Shown here in pieces: positions 54,633 through 62,716 of a DNA stretch of 64,000 nt. Position numbers and translations under genes: made by a program. The stretch's first letter is position 1. Each line of letters begins with the position of its first letter. The notes under the pieces are model-generated. The model did no database searches, was not told where the DNA came from, and saw nothing but the letters and a program-made list of their open reading frames with translations. The DNA is from Clostridioides difficile (GTDB lineage Bacteria > Bacillota > Clostridia > Peptostreptococcales > Peptostreptococcaceae): NCBI GenBank assembly GCA_012955965.1, contig JABBZI010000012.1, positions 1 through 64,000 of the forward strand, written 5' to 3'.

Positions 54633-56041
54633 TGGAAAATAAAAACAATTCTTTGAAAATAGATGTGTTGGTAGCTGAAATTGGAAGCACTACCACTGTA
54701 GTAAATGCTTTCCATAATATTGATACTGATAATCCTGTATTTTTAGGTCAAGGTCAAGCTCCAACAACAGTGTTTGAAGGTGGCGATGTAAGAAATGGCT
54801 TGTCAGGTGCTATTAAGGATTTAGCTAATAAATTATCTGTAGAGAATATAAAGTATAATGATATGTTTGCAACTTCTAGTGCAGCTGGTGGATTAAAAAT
54901 GACTGTTCATGGTTTAGTATATGATATGACAGTAAAAGCAGCTAAAGAAGCTGCTCTAGGAGCTGGAGCTGTTATTCGTCAAGTAACATCAGGTAGAATT
55001 AAAAGAACTGATTTAAATAAAATAAAAGAAATAAATCCAAACATAATTTTAATAGCTGGTGGAGTTGATTATGGAGAAAGAGATACAGCTATTTATAATG
55101 CAGAAATGATAGCTTCTATGAATTTAGGCATACCAGTTATATATGCTGGAAATATTGAAAATCAAGAGGAAATAAAGTTAATATTTGAAGATACAGATTA
55201 TAAGCTTTATATAACAGAAAATGTATATCCCAAAATAGATTTATTGAATATAGAGCCTACAAGAAAAATTATTCAAGGTGTATTTGAAGACCACATAACT
55301 ACAGCACCAGGAATGAAGTATATTAAAGAAATGGTTAATGAAAATATTACTCCAACACCAGGAGCTGTAATGGAAGCATCTGAACTATTATATAAAAATA
55401 TTGGAGATTTATTAACTTTAGATGTAGGTGGAGCAACTACTGATGTACACTCTGTTACAGATGGAAGTGACTATATCAATAAAATCTTAGTTAATCCTGA
55501 ACCTGTAGCGAAAAGAAGTGTTGAGGGGGATTTAGGTGTATATGTAAATATGAAAAATATAGTAGAAGTTATAGGTAAAGAAAACTTACAAAATGAATTA
55601 TCTATAGACATTGATTCAATAATAGATAATTATCCACCAATACCAAAATCAAAAGAAGAAATCCTATTTGTTGAGAGACTGACAACAGAAGCTGTTATCA
55701 AAGCTATGTTAAGACACTCTGGAAAAATAAGAAATATTTATGGCACAACTGGGAAAGTCAAAATTGCAGAAGGAAAAGATTTAACAGAAGTAAGATATAT
55801 AGTTGGTACAGGGGGAGCACTTACTAGGCTCCCTAGTAGAATTAAAATATTGAATAATATGCTTAAGTACAATAAAAATAAGGAATTACTATTTCCAAAG
55901 GAAAAAACAAAAATATTGATAGATAATGACTATATTATGGCATCTATGGGTGTTTTATCTAAAAAATATGAAGAAGCATCTCTTAAGCTCCTATTAAAAA
56001 GTTTAAACTTTAAGGAGGAAAGATTATGTACCCTAGATTAG
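54632..56041 (+). CDS. MutL/GlmL-family reactivase of the B12 aminomutase
   Basis: This 469-residue ASKHA-fold ATPase matches the MutL/GlmL family, which is encoded beside B12-dependent mutases and swaps damaged cofactor. N-terminal VAEIGSTTTVVNAF and middle LLTLDVGGATTDVHSV are ATP-binding segments. It overlaps oraE by 1 nt (TAATG) and orr by 16 nt, so it is tightly tied to OraSE. Reactivation of OraSE is inferred from the family and position. Confidence 0.88.
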   Translation: MENKNNSLKIDVLVAEIGSTTTVVNAFHNIDTDNPVFLGQGQAPTTVFEGGDVRNGLSGAIKDLANKLSVENIKYNDMFATSSAAGGLKMTVHGLVYDMTVKAAKEAALGAGAVIRQVTSGRIKRTDLNKIKEINPNIILIAGGVDYGERDTAIYNAEMIASMNLGIPVIYAGNIENQEEIKLIFEDTDYKLYITENVYPKIDLLNIEPTRKIIQGVFEDHITTAPGMKYIKEMVNENITPTPGAVMEASELLYKNIGDLLTLDVGGATTDVHSVTDGSDYINKILVNPEPVAKRSVEGDLGVYVNMKNIVEVIGKENLQNELSIDIDSIIDNYPPIPKSKEEILFVERLTTEAVIKAMLRHSGKIRNIYGTTGKVKIAEGKDLTEVRYIVGTGGALTRLPSRIKILNNMLKYNKNKELLFPKEKTKILIDNDYIMASMGVLSKKYEEASLKLLLKSLNFKEERLCTLD

Positions 56042-57090
56042 AAATAGATATAGAAAAATTAAAACATAATGCTAAAATAATTTCACAGAAGTGTCATGAG
56101 AGAAATATTACAGTATCTTTCGTAACTAAATCATTTTGTGCACAAAAAGAGGTAGTGGAATCAGTATGTTGTGAAGGAATAGACCATATAGCAGATTCGA
56201 GGATACAAAACTTAAAAAAATTACAAAATATAAATTTACCTAAAATATTGATTAGAATACCCATGATAAGCGAATTAGAAGAAGTTATTAATTATTGTGA
56301 TATAAGCTTTAACTCAGAACTGGAAACCATAAAGAAACTAAATGAATTGTGTGAAAGTAAAAATATTATTCATAAGATAGTTCTTATGTTTGACCTAGGG
56401 GATTTACGAGAAGGATACTTTTATGAAGAAGATTTTTTTAATAGTGTAAGAGAGATAGTAAGATTAAAAAATATTAAAATAATTGGTATAGCTACAAACT
56501 TAACTTGTTATGGAGCTGTTATACCATCTAGAGAAAATACAGGCAGATTAGTAAGTATAGCACGAAAGATGGAAGAAAAATTTGGGATAGATACAGAAAT
56601 AGTATCTGGAGGTAATTCAAGTTCTATGCATCTAATTATGAGTAATACTATGCCAGAAGGTATTACTAACCTGAGGATAGGTGAATCTATTATACTTGGT
56701 AGAGAAACAGCATACGGTAAAAATATACATGGAACATATCAAGATGCATTTAAATTAGTATGTCAAATAATTGAATGTAAAGAAAAGCCATCAGTTCCCA
56801 TTGGAGAAATAGGGGTTGATGCTTTTAGAAATAAACCTGTTTATGAAGATAAAGGAATCTTAAAAAGGGCAATTATAGCTATAGGTAAACAGGATATAAA
56901 TATTGACTCTTTAATTCCAATAGACACTTATATAAAAATATTAGGAGCAAGTTCAGATCATATGATATTAGATGTAAGTAACACAAAACATGATTATAAA
57001 GTAGGTGATAATGTGGAATTCTTATTAACTTATGGAGGTATCATGTCATCTAGTACAAGTGAATACGTTTCAAAAAAAATTATAGTGTAG
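56026..57090 (+). CDS. orr: Ornithine racemase Orr
   Basis: This 354-residue PLP enzyme of the alanine racemase N-terminal-domain family begins YPRLEIDIEKLKHNAKII. The PLP lysine is in FVTKSFCA (Lys about 35), and later motifs are LMFDLGDLREGY and EIVSGGNSSSMHLI. It turns L-ornithine into D-ornithine, the substrate of OraSE. It overlaps the upstream reactivase by 16 nt, and AAGGAGG is inside that gene's last codons. I am confident in the family, and the substrate follows from the operon. Confidence 0.92.
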   Translation: MYPRLEIDIEKLKHNAKIISQKCHERNITVSFVTKSFCAQKEVVESVCCEGIDHIADSRIQNLKKLQNINLPKILIRIPMISELEEVINYCDISFNSELETIKKLNELCESKNIIHKIVLMFDLGDLREGYFYEEDFFNSVREIVRLKNIKIIGIATNLTCYGAVIPSRENTGRLVSIARKMEEKFGIDTEIVSGGNSSSMHLIMSNTMPEGITNLRIGESIILGRETAYGKNIHGTYQDAFKLVCQIIECKEKPSVPIGEIGVDAFRNKPVYEDKGILKRAIIAIGKQDINIDSLIPIDTYIKILGASSDHMILDVSNTKHDYKVGDNVEFLLTYGGIMSSSTSEYVSKKIIV

Positions 57091-57119
57091 TGTTCAAATA
57101 ATTAGGAGGAAATTACTTT

Positions 57120-58541
57120 ATGAAAGAGCGAGAATGTAGAAAAGCAAGTCTGTTTGATGCAATGATACCAATTACTTGTTTGATATTATTTTTAAGCCTA
57201 GGAGTATTAGTATATGGTTCATCACCTCATGTGCCACTAATAGGAGCTGCAGCAGTAGCAGGACTTGTAGCTGTATATAGGCTTGGATTTAAATGGAAAG
57301 ACTTAGAGTTAAGTATGTTTAATAGTATAAAGATGGCAATGCAAGCAATCTTAATTATAATTATAATAGGCGTACTTATAGGAACTTGGATAGTAAGTGG
57401 AGTAGTTCCATGTATGATTTATTGGGGACTAAAAATTTTATCACCAAATATTTTTTTAGTGGCATCAACATTAGTCTGTGCAATCGTATCTCTTGCAACT
57501 GGTTCATCTTGGAGTACAATGGGGACAGTGGGTGTAGCACTTTTAGGAATTGGTCAAAGTTTAGGGATGCCAGTTGGATTAATAGTGGGTTCTATAATAT
57601 CTGGAGCTTACTTTGGAGATAAACTATCACCTTTATCTGAAACGACTAATTTAGCTCCAGCAATGGCAGGAACAGATTTGTTTACACATATAAAATATAT
57701 GTTATATTCAACTATACCATCATTATTAATTTGTTTAGTAATTTATGGTGTAATTGGAATGAAGTATTCAGGTCAAGCATTAGATATAAAACAGATAGAA
57801 CTAATTAGGTCTACATTAGATTCTACATTTAATACTTTATCACCAGTATTATTATTAGCTCCAGTAATAGTAATTGGATTGGTTGTGTTTAAAGTTCCTG
57901 CTATACCAGGACTTATAGTAGGTGCTATATTAGGAGTACTGTTTGCAGTAGTTTTCCAAGGAGAATCTATGAAGACAATATTAGATGCGGCACAAAATGG
58001 ATATGTTTCATCAACACAAATAGAAGAAGTAGATGCTTTATTGTCTAAAGGTGGGATTATGAATATGATGTCTACAGTATCTTTAACAATATGCGCTCTA
58101 TCTCTTGGAGGTATTTTAGAAAAAACAGGTATGCTTGAAGTGGTAGCATCTTCTTTACTAAGATTAGCGAAGGGTGTATTTGGAACAGTATTATGTACAA
58201 TGGTAACGTGTACAGTTACTAACATAATAGCAGGAGAACAATACTTATCTATAGTTATACCAGGAAGAATGTATAATAAGGAATATAAAAAAAGAGGTAT
58301 ACACCCTAAAATGTTATCAAGGGCTTTAGAAGATAGTGGGACTTTAACTTCTCCATTAGTGCCATGGAATACATGTGGGGCATATATAACAGCTACATTA
58401 GGTGTATCAGCATTAACATATGGTCCATATGCATTATTAAATATTATAAACCCATTGGTGTCTCTAGTTTTAATTGCATGTAAATTTAAAGTAGCAAAAA
58501 TAGAAGATGAACCTGAAACTTGTTTAAATTTTGATGTATGA
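57120..58541 (+). CDS. nhaC: NhaC-family Na+/H+ antiporter or amino acid exchanger
   Basis: This 473-residue membrane protein has about 11-12 helices and the NhaC family motif TGSSWSTMGTVGVALLGIGQSLG, plus a conserved ALEDSGTLTSPLVPWNTCGAYI. The family includes ion antiporters and amino-acid exchangers. Being last in the ornithine operon, it may import ornithine or swap it with a product; the motif alone does not decide this. It starts with ATG after TAGGAGGAA, 29 bp after orr. Confidence 0.9.
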   Translation: MKERECRKASLFDAMIPITCLILFLSLGVLVYGSSPHVPLIGAAAVAGLVAVYRLGFKWKDLELSMFNSIKMAMQAILIIIIIGVLIGTWIVSGVVPCMIYWGLKILSPNIFLVASTLVCAIVSLATGSSWSTMGTVGVALLGIGQSLGMPVGLIVGSIISGAYFGDKLSPLSETTNLAPAMAGTDLFTHIKYMLYSTIPSLLICLVIYGVIGMKYSGQALDIKQIELIRSTLDSTFNTLSPVLLLAPVIVIGLVVFKVPAIPGLIVGAILGVLFAVVFQGESMKTILDAAQNGYVSSTQIEEVDALLSKGGIMNMMSTVSLTICALSLGGILEKTGMLEVVASSLLRLAKGVFGTVLCTMVTCTVTNIIAGEQYLSIVIPGRMYNKEYKKRGIHPKMLSRALEDSGTLTSPLVPWNTCGAYITATLGVSALTYGPYALLNIINPLVSLVLIACKFKVAKIEDEPETCLNFDV

Positions 58542-58637
58542 CGTTAATAAGTTTAACTTTGCAGTTTTTATATTAACTTATTCTTTTAATATTAAAATTA
58601 TTTGTATAAATTTTTCATAAAAAGGAGATTTGTTTTC

Positions 58638-58668
58638 AGACTTGCCTTAAAATTAGGCAAGTCTTTTA
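58638..58668 (+). terminator. Terminator of the ornithine operon
   Basis: AGACTTGCCT (58638-58647) and AGGCAAGTCT (58655-58664) form a perfect 10-bp stem with a T-run. Confidence 0.9.
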
Positions 58669-58730
58669 AACATATATTAGTTAGAAGAGTATTGTGTACT
58701 TGATATGATAGAGAGATAATAATTAACTCG

Positions 58731-58759
58731 TTGTTATACAATTTATAGAGTGATATAAT
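58731..58759 (+). promoter_or_regulatory. Sigma-A promoter of the VOC gene
   Basis: TTGTTA (58731-58736) and TATAAT (58754-58759) are 17 bp apart, 38 bp before the start codon. Confidence 0.6.
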
Positions 58760-58797
58760 TTAGGATAAATAAGAGAAGTAGATACAGGGGGAAACAC

Positions 58798-59154
58798 ATG
58801 GAAATATATGATATATTAACACGTTTTTATATTCAAGATATAGAAAAAGCAATACCTTTTTATGAGAATATTTTAAAAGAAAAATGCTCTCTACGTTTTT
58901 CTTATAAAGAAGTTGGATTGGAACTAGCACAGGTAGGAAATGTCTTACTATTATCTGGTTCTGATGATGCTCTCAAACCATTTATAGAAACAAAATCTAC
59001 TTTTATGGTTGACTCTGTTGATGAATGGAGAAGTTATCTATTAAAGAATGGAGCAGTTGTGGTAAGAGATAAGAAAAAAGTTCCTACAGGATATAATATG
59101 ACAGTAAAACATCCAGATGGCACAATTGTAGAGTATGTTCAACATACAAAATAA
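58798..59154 (+). CDS. VOC-superfamily protein (glyoxalase/bleomycin-resistance fold)
   Basis: This 118-residue protein has the beta-alpha-beta-beta-beta VOC fold. It begins ILTRFYIQDIEKAIPFYENIL and ends MTVKHPDGTIVEYVQHTK, the two usual half motifs. Proteins of this size include drug-binding and lyase members; metal ligands are not certain here and the substrate is unknown. A GGGGGAAA site precedes ATG. It is a single gene with its own promoter. Confidence 0.88.
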   Translation: MEIYDILTRFYIQDIEKAIPFYENILKEKCSLRFSYKEVGLELAQVGNVLLLSGSDDALKPFIETKSTFMVDSVDEWRSYLLKNGAVVVRDKKKVPTGYNMTVKHPDGTIVEYVQHTK

Positions 59155-59188
59155 GATTAGTTAAAAATAGAATAGAAGATTATTACAT

Positions 59189-59220
59189 AAAGGTGAACTC
59201 TGTATAAGATTCACCTTTTT
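59189..59220. terminator. Bidirectional terminator
   Basis: AAAGGTGAA (59189-59197) and TTCACCTTT (59210-59218) form a stem with T-run at the end of the VOC gene. On the minus strand it abuts the stop of the MATE gene. Confidence 0.75.
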
Positions 59221-60541
59221 ATTCTTTTGAGATATAGAAAATAATGTATTGAAATAATACAACAGAAATCCAACCTATTCCAGTAGCAAATGCCACAGAC
59301 TTTAGACCAAATCTTTGAATAAGCAAATAAGAAAGAATTACACGAATTGATATATGTAAGATAGTTCCAATTACAGGGTTGTTTACTTTACCACTTCCTC
59401 GGTACCAGCCAACAAAGGCGCTTCCTATAAAACATAAGACATAAAAAATAGAAATAGTTTTCATATATTCTACACCATTTATCATAATGTCATTATTTGT
59501 ATTGCTCATCATAAGTCCAACAGTAGTTTTTGAAAAAAAGTACATTATTAAAGATAATCCAATTCCTAGACATACCAGAATAATCAATCCTGTATAAAAT
59601 CCTTGCTTTGCTCTTTTTCTATCCTTATTTCCAGTATTTTGTGCAACAAATATAGATATAGCTTCAGCTCCACTATCTCCAAAAGAATTAGCAAACCCTT
59701 CAATTCTTGTTGTAGCAGTATATGCTGTAATCATATCTGTTCCCATTATATTTACAGCACCTTGTACTAGTAGCTTTCCAATATATAGACTAGATTGGTG
59801 GAGAGCTGAGATTAAACTATAAGAGACAGTTAATTTTAATAATTTCCATTCAAACTTCATATCTTCTTTTTTAAATAAAAGAAATGAGATATTTTTTCTT
59901 ATATAAGCAAAACAAAGAAGTGATGCAAGTGTCTGTGATAATACAGTTGCAAAGGCTGCTCCTTGAATTCCAAAATTACACACTGCAACAAAAACCAAAT
60001 CTAAAACAGTATTCATTATCATTGAAAACATTAAGATAATAAGAGCTGATTTAGTATTACCAACAGCTCTCAAAGTTGCTGATAACAGATTATAAAAATA
60101 TGTTGCAATGAGTCCACAAAAAATAATATTTAAGTAAGATGTTGCTATACTTGCAACCTCATGTGGAGTATTAATTATGTTTAATAGTGGAGATAGCATG
60201 AATATTGAGCATATACTTAATACAAAAGTTAATGTAGCTCCGAAAATGGTTGCTAAAAAAGATTCCTTTCTAAATGAAGATAAGTCATTGGCACCATAGA
60301 AATGTGCAAATATAATTGAAATACCTGTGCAACTTCCACTTAGTATAAATATAAAAAGATTCATAATAGTACCGGCTACACCTACAGCAGCAAAAGCAGT
60401 TTGGCTTACAAATCTACCAACTATAATAGCATCAATAGTATTGTAAAGTTGTTGAAGTATATTTCCTAAAAGCAATGGGAGCATAAGTATGAACAATTCT
60501 CTTTTTATATTTCCCTCTGTTAAGTTAGTTGTATATTTCAT
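59219..60541 (-). CDS. MATE-family multidrug efflux transporter
   Basis: This 440-residue membrane protein has 12 hydrophobic helices in two six-helix halves with the MATE hallmarks: LPLLLGNILQQLYNTIDAIIVGRFV, LFIFILSGSCTGISIIFA, and TATTRIEGFANSFGDSGAEAISIFVAQNTG at the start of the second half. The family uses a Na+ or H+ gradient to export organic cations. The divergent LysR gene and the palindrome between them suggest inducible control. The substrate is not predictable. Confidence 0.92.
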   Translation of the reverse strand: MKYTTNLTEGNIKRELFILMLPLLLGNILQQLYNTIDAIIVGRFVSQTAFAAVGVAGTIMNLFIFILSGSCTGISIIFAHFYGANDLSSFRKESFLATIFGATLTFVLSICSIFMLSPLLNIINTPHEVASIATSYLNIIFCGLIATYFYNLLSATLRAVGNTKSALIILMFSMIMNTVLDLVFVAVCNFGIQGAAFATVLSQTLASLLCFAYIRKNISFLLFKKEDMKFEWKLLKLTVSYSLISALHQSSLYIGKLLVQGAVNIMGTDMITAYTATTRIEGFANSFGDSGAEAISIFVAQNTGNKDRKRAKQGFYTGLIILVCLGIGLSLIMYFFSKTTVGLMMSNTNNDIMINGVEYMKTISIFYVLCFIGSAFVGWYRGSGKVNNPVIGTILHISIRVILSYLLIQRFGLKSVAFATGIGWISVVLFQYIIFYISKE

Positions 60542-60619
60542 AATAGCACCTCGTTAAAATTTAAGATACCATTAGTTTACAGTCATATCAAATAATTGTA
60601 AAATGCCGTTTTTAGCCAT

Positions 60620-60645
60620 ATAATATAAATAAATATTTATATTAT
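60620..60645. promoter_or_regulatory. Perfect palindrome in the MATE-LysR intergenic region
   Basis: ATAATATAAATA, two A bases, then TATTTATATTAT form perfect 12-bp arms, 17 bp before the LysR start codon. It is a strong candidate operator; its exact role is unknown. Confidence 0.6.
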
Positions 60646-60661
60646 GAATTGAGGTAATGCT

Positions 60662-61558
60662 ATGACAGAACTTGAAATACAAGCATTTTTGACTGTTATA
60701 AAATTAGGTAGTATTTCTGCCGCTGCTGAAAGTTTATATGTTACTCAGCCAGCATTAAGTAGAAGAATAAATGCATTAGAAACAGAACTAGGATACAAGT
60801 TAATTAGAAGAAAAAAAGGTATACGAATATCAGAGTTGACAGAAGAGGGAAAAGCATTTGTACCAATTGCAGAAAAATATAAAAATCTTTTACAAGAAGC
60901 CAAGTCTATAACTAAAATGGATAGAAGTAAAATTCTAAACATATCCTCTATAGGGAGTGTAAGTTCATATATACTTCCAGATGTATTTTCATGCTTTATG
61001 AACACATATCCAGAATATAATATAAACTTTTACAATTATCATTCTTATGAAGCATATGATTACATTTCAAAAGGAGAAGCAGATATAGCACTTATTTCTG
61101 ATGATATGTTTTTTAATAATATAGAGACAATACCAATATTTAAAGAAGCTATGTTACTAGTAACAAGTTATGGTTCAAAATATAAAAGTGAGTTACATCC
61201 TTCTATCTTAGATGTTGCTGATGAGATAAGGCTTCCGTGGAATCCTGAATATGATTTATGGCACAATTTTTGGTTTCGTTCAACTCTTCAACCTAAAGTA
61301 TTTCTAGACCAGATGTCACTTTTGGAGTACTTTATGAGGCAAGAAAATGTGTGGGCTATTGTGCCAGTGTCAGTAGCATACCATCTTAAAGAAATATCAA
61401 ATATCGAAATACATTATATAAAAGATGCACCTCCAGATAGATTTATTTATTACTTAATTAAGGAATCTAGTAAGAAAGAAATAATAAATAATTTTTTAGA
61501 TTTACTAAATGAAAAATTATTGAAAATTAAAGGGTTAGAGTCTTTAATTAAAAAGTAA
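60662..61558 (+). CDS. LysR-family transcriptional regulator
   Basis: This 298-residue regulator has an N-terminal winged HTH (LGSISAAAESLYVTQPALSRRINALE, residues about 15-40) and a substrate-binding domain of the periplasmic type (about 88-295). The divergent position from the MATE gene is the classic target arrangement. A perfect 26-bp palindrome lies just before its start. A GAGGTAA site precedes ATG. The inducer is unknown. Confidence 0.93.
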   Translation: MTELEIQAFLTVIKLGSISAAAESLYVTQPALSRRINALETELGYKLIRRKKGIRISELTEEGKAFVPIAEKYKNLLQEAKSITKMDRSKILNISSIGSVSSYILPDVFSCFMNTYPEYNINFYNYHSYEAYDYISKGEADIALISDDMFFNNIETIPIFKEAMLLVTSYGSKYKSELHPSILDVADEIRLPWNPEYDLWHNFWFRSTLQPKVFLDQMSLLEYFMRQENVWAIVPVSVAYHLKEISNIEIHYIKDAPPDRFIYYLIKESSKKEIINNFLDLLNEKLLKIKGLESLIKK

Positions 61559-61783
61559 AAGTTATATTAAACTATTGAACTAAAAATTAATTATGAGGTT
61601 AAGACATTATTTTGGAAACAATTATTATTAGGATTGGAAAACATATAAGGAAATTATTAAGTATACTATAGTAAATATAAAGTACATATAGAAATAAATT
61701 TGTTTAAAAAAGAGCAAGATTCATTAAATATGACTAAGTGATGATTGATATAATGTTGCATGGATAAAAGGAGGAGAGCTGCA

Positions 61784-62638
61784 ATGTCTTATAAAGTAAT
61801 TAATGTCATAACAGTTATTGACTATATAGAGGAGCATTTATCAGATAGGCTGGATTTAGATATAGTTGCTAATGCTATCCATTATTCAAAATATCACTTA
61901 CATAGAACTTTCACATCTTCTGTTGGATTAACAATGCATGATTATATAAAACGAAGAAAATTAACAGAAGCAGCAAAATTATTGGTATTTTCAAAGAAAC
62001 CAATAATTGAAATTGCATTGATAGCTGGATATGAAAGTCAACAGGCATTCACTTCTATATTTAAAGCTATGTACAAAAAATCTCCAAATAAATATCGAAA
62101 AGAACAAGAATTTTATCCTTTGCAGCTAAGATTTGTTTTGAAAAAAGACGATTTATTTTCAAAAAACGTGTTAGAGTTGGAAAAAGAAATTAAACTTGCA
62201 AATATGTCTGATATACCATTGTGGATGAATTTAGTCCGATTAGTCATAGATGGATTTCCAAATTTGCAAGAGGAAGAATATATTTCTCAATTGGAACAGT
62301 ATATTTTAGAAGAAAGAGCCTTGATATTAAAGCTTAATAATATTGCTATTGCAAATATGATATTTAATAGAGAAACTAGAAGTATTGATTTTTTTGGTAT
62401 ACATCCACAATATCGTAATTCAGATATTGCACAAGTGTTTTTGAAGAAAGTTATTGAAGATTTCTTAATAGATACAGATATCTCAATTACTACCTTTCGA
62501 GAGGGTGACAAAGCCGATACAGGGCATAGAGATATGATAAAGAAGTTGGGATTTGCAGAAGCAGAGTTGCTTGTGGAATTTGGATATCCTACTCAAAAAT
62601 TTGTCATGACTTCTGTAGATAAAAAGAACAATAAATAG
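61784..62638 (+). CDS. AraC-type regulator fused to an acetyltransferase-like domain
   Basis: This protein of about 284 residues starts with an AraC double HTH (about 5-105; LDIVANAIHYSKYHLHRTF, then IIEIALIAGYESQQAFTSIFK). The second half (about 140-284) is not a ligand-binding cupin but looks GNAT-like: FFGIHPQYRNSDIAQVFLKK, then FREGDKADTGHRDMIKKLGF. Here the DNA-binding part comes first. ATG 61784 is favoured as AAAGGAGGAG is about 7 nt upstream; an in-frame ATG 61760 lacks a site. It precedes a HelD-like gene. Confidence 0.85.
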   Translation: MSYKVINVITVIDYIEEHLSDRLDLDIVANAIHYSKYHLHRTFTSSVGLTMHDYIKRRKLTEAAKLLVFSKKPIIEIALIAGYESQQAFTSIFKAMYKKSPNKYRKEQEFYPLQLRFVLKKDDLFSKNVLELEKEIKLANMSDIPLWMNLVRLVIDGFPNLQEEEYISQLEQYILEERALILKLNNIAIANMIFNRETRSIDFFGIHPQYRNSDIAQVFLKKVIEDFLIDTDISITTFREGDKADTGHRDMIKKLGFAEAELLVEFGYPTQKFVMTSVDKKNNK

Positions 62639-62716
62639 CAATAATGATTAAAAACTCCAAAATATAATTAAGTATAATGGTTCAATATAAGTACTTAATT
62701 AACAAGGAGGATTTAA

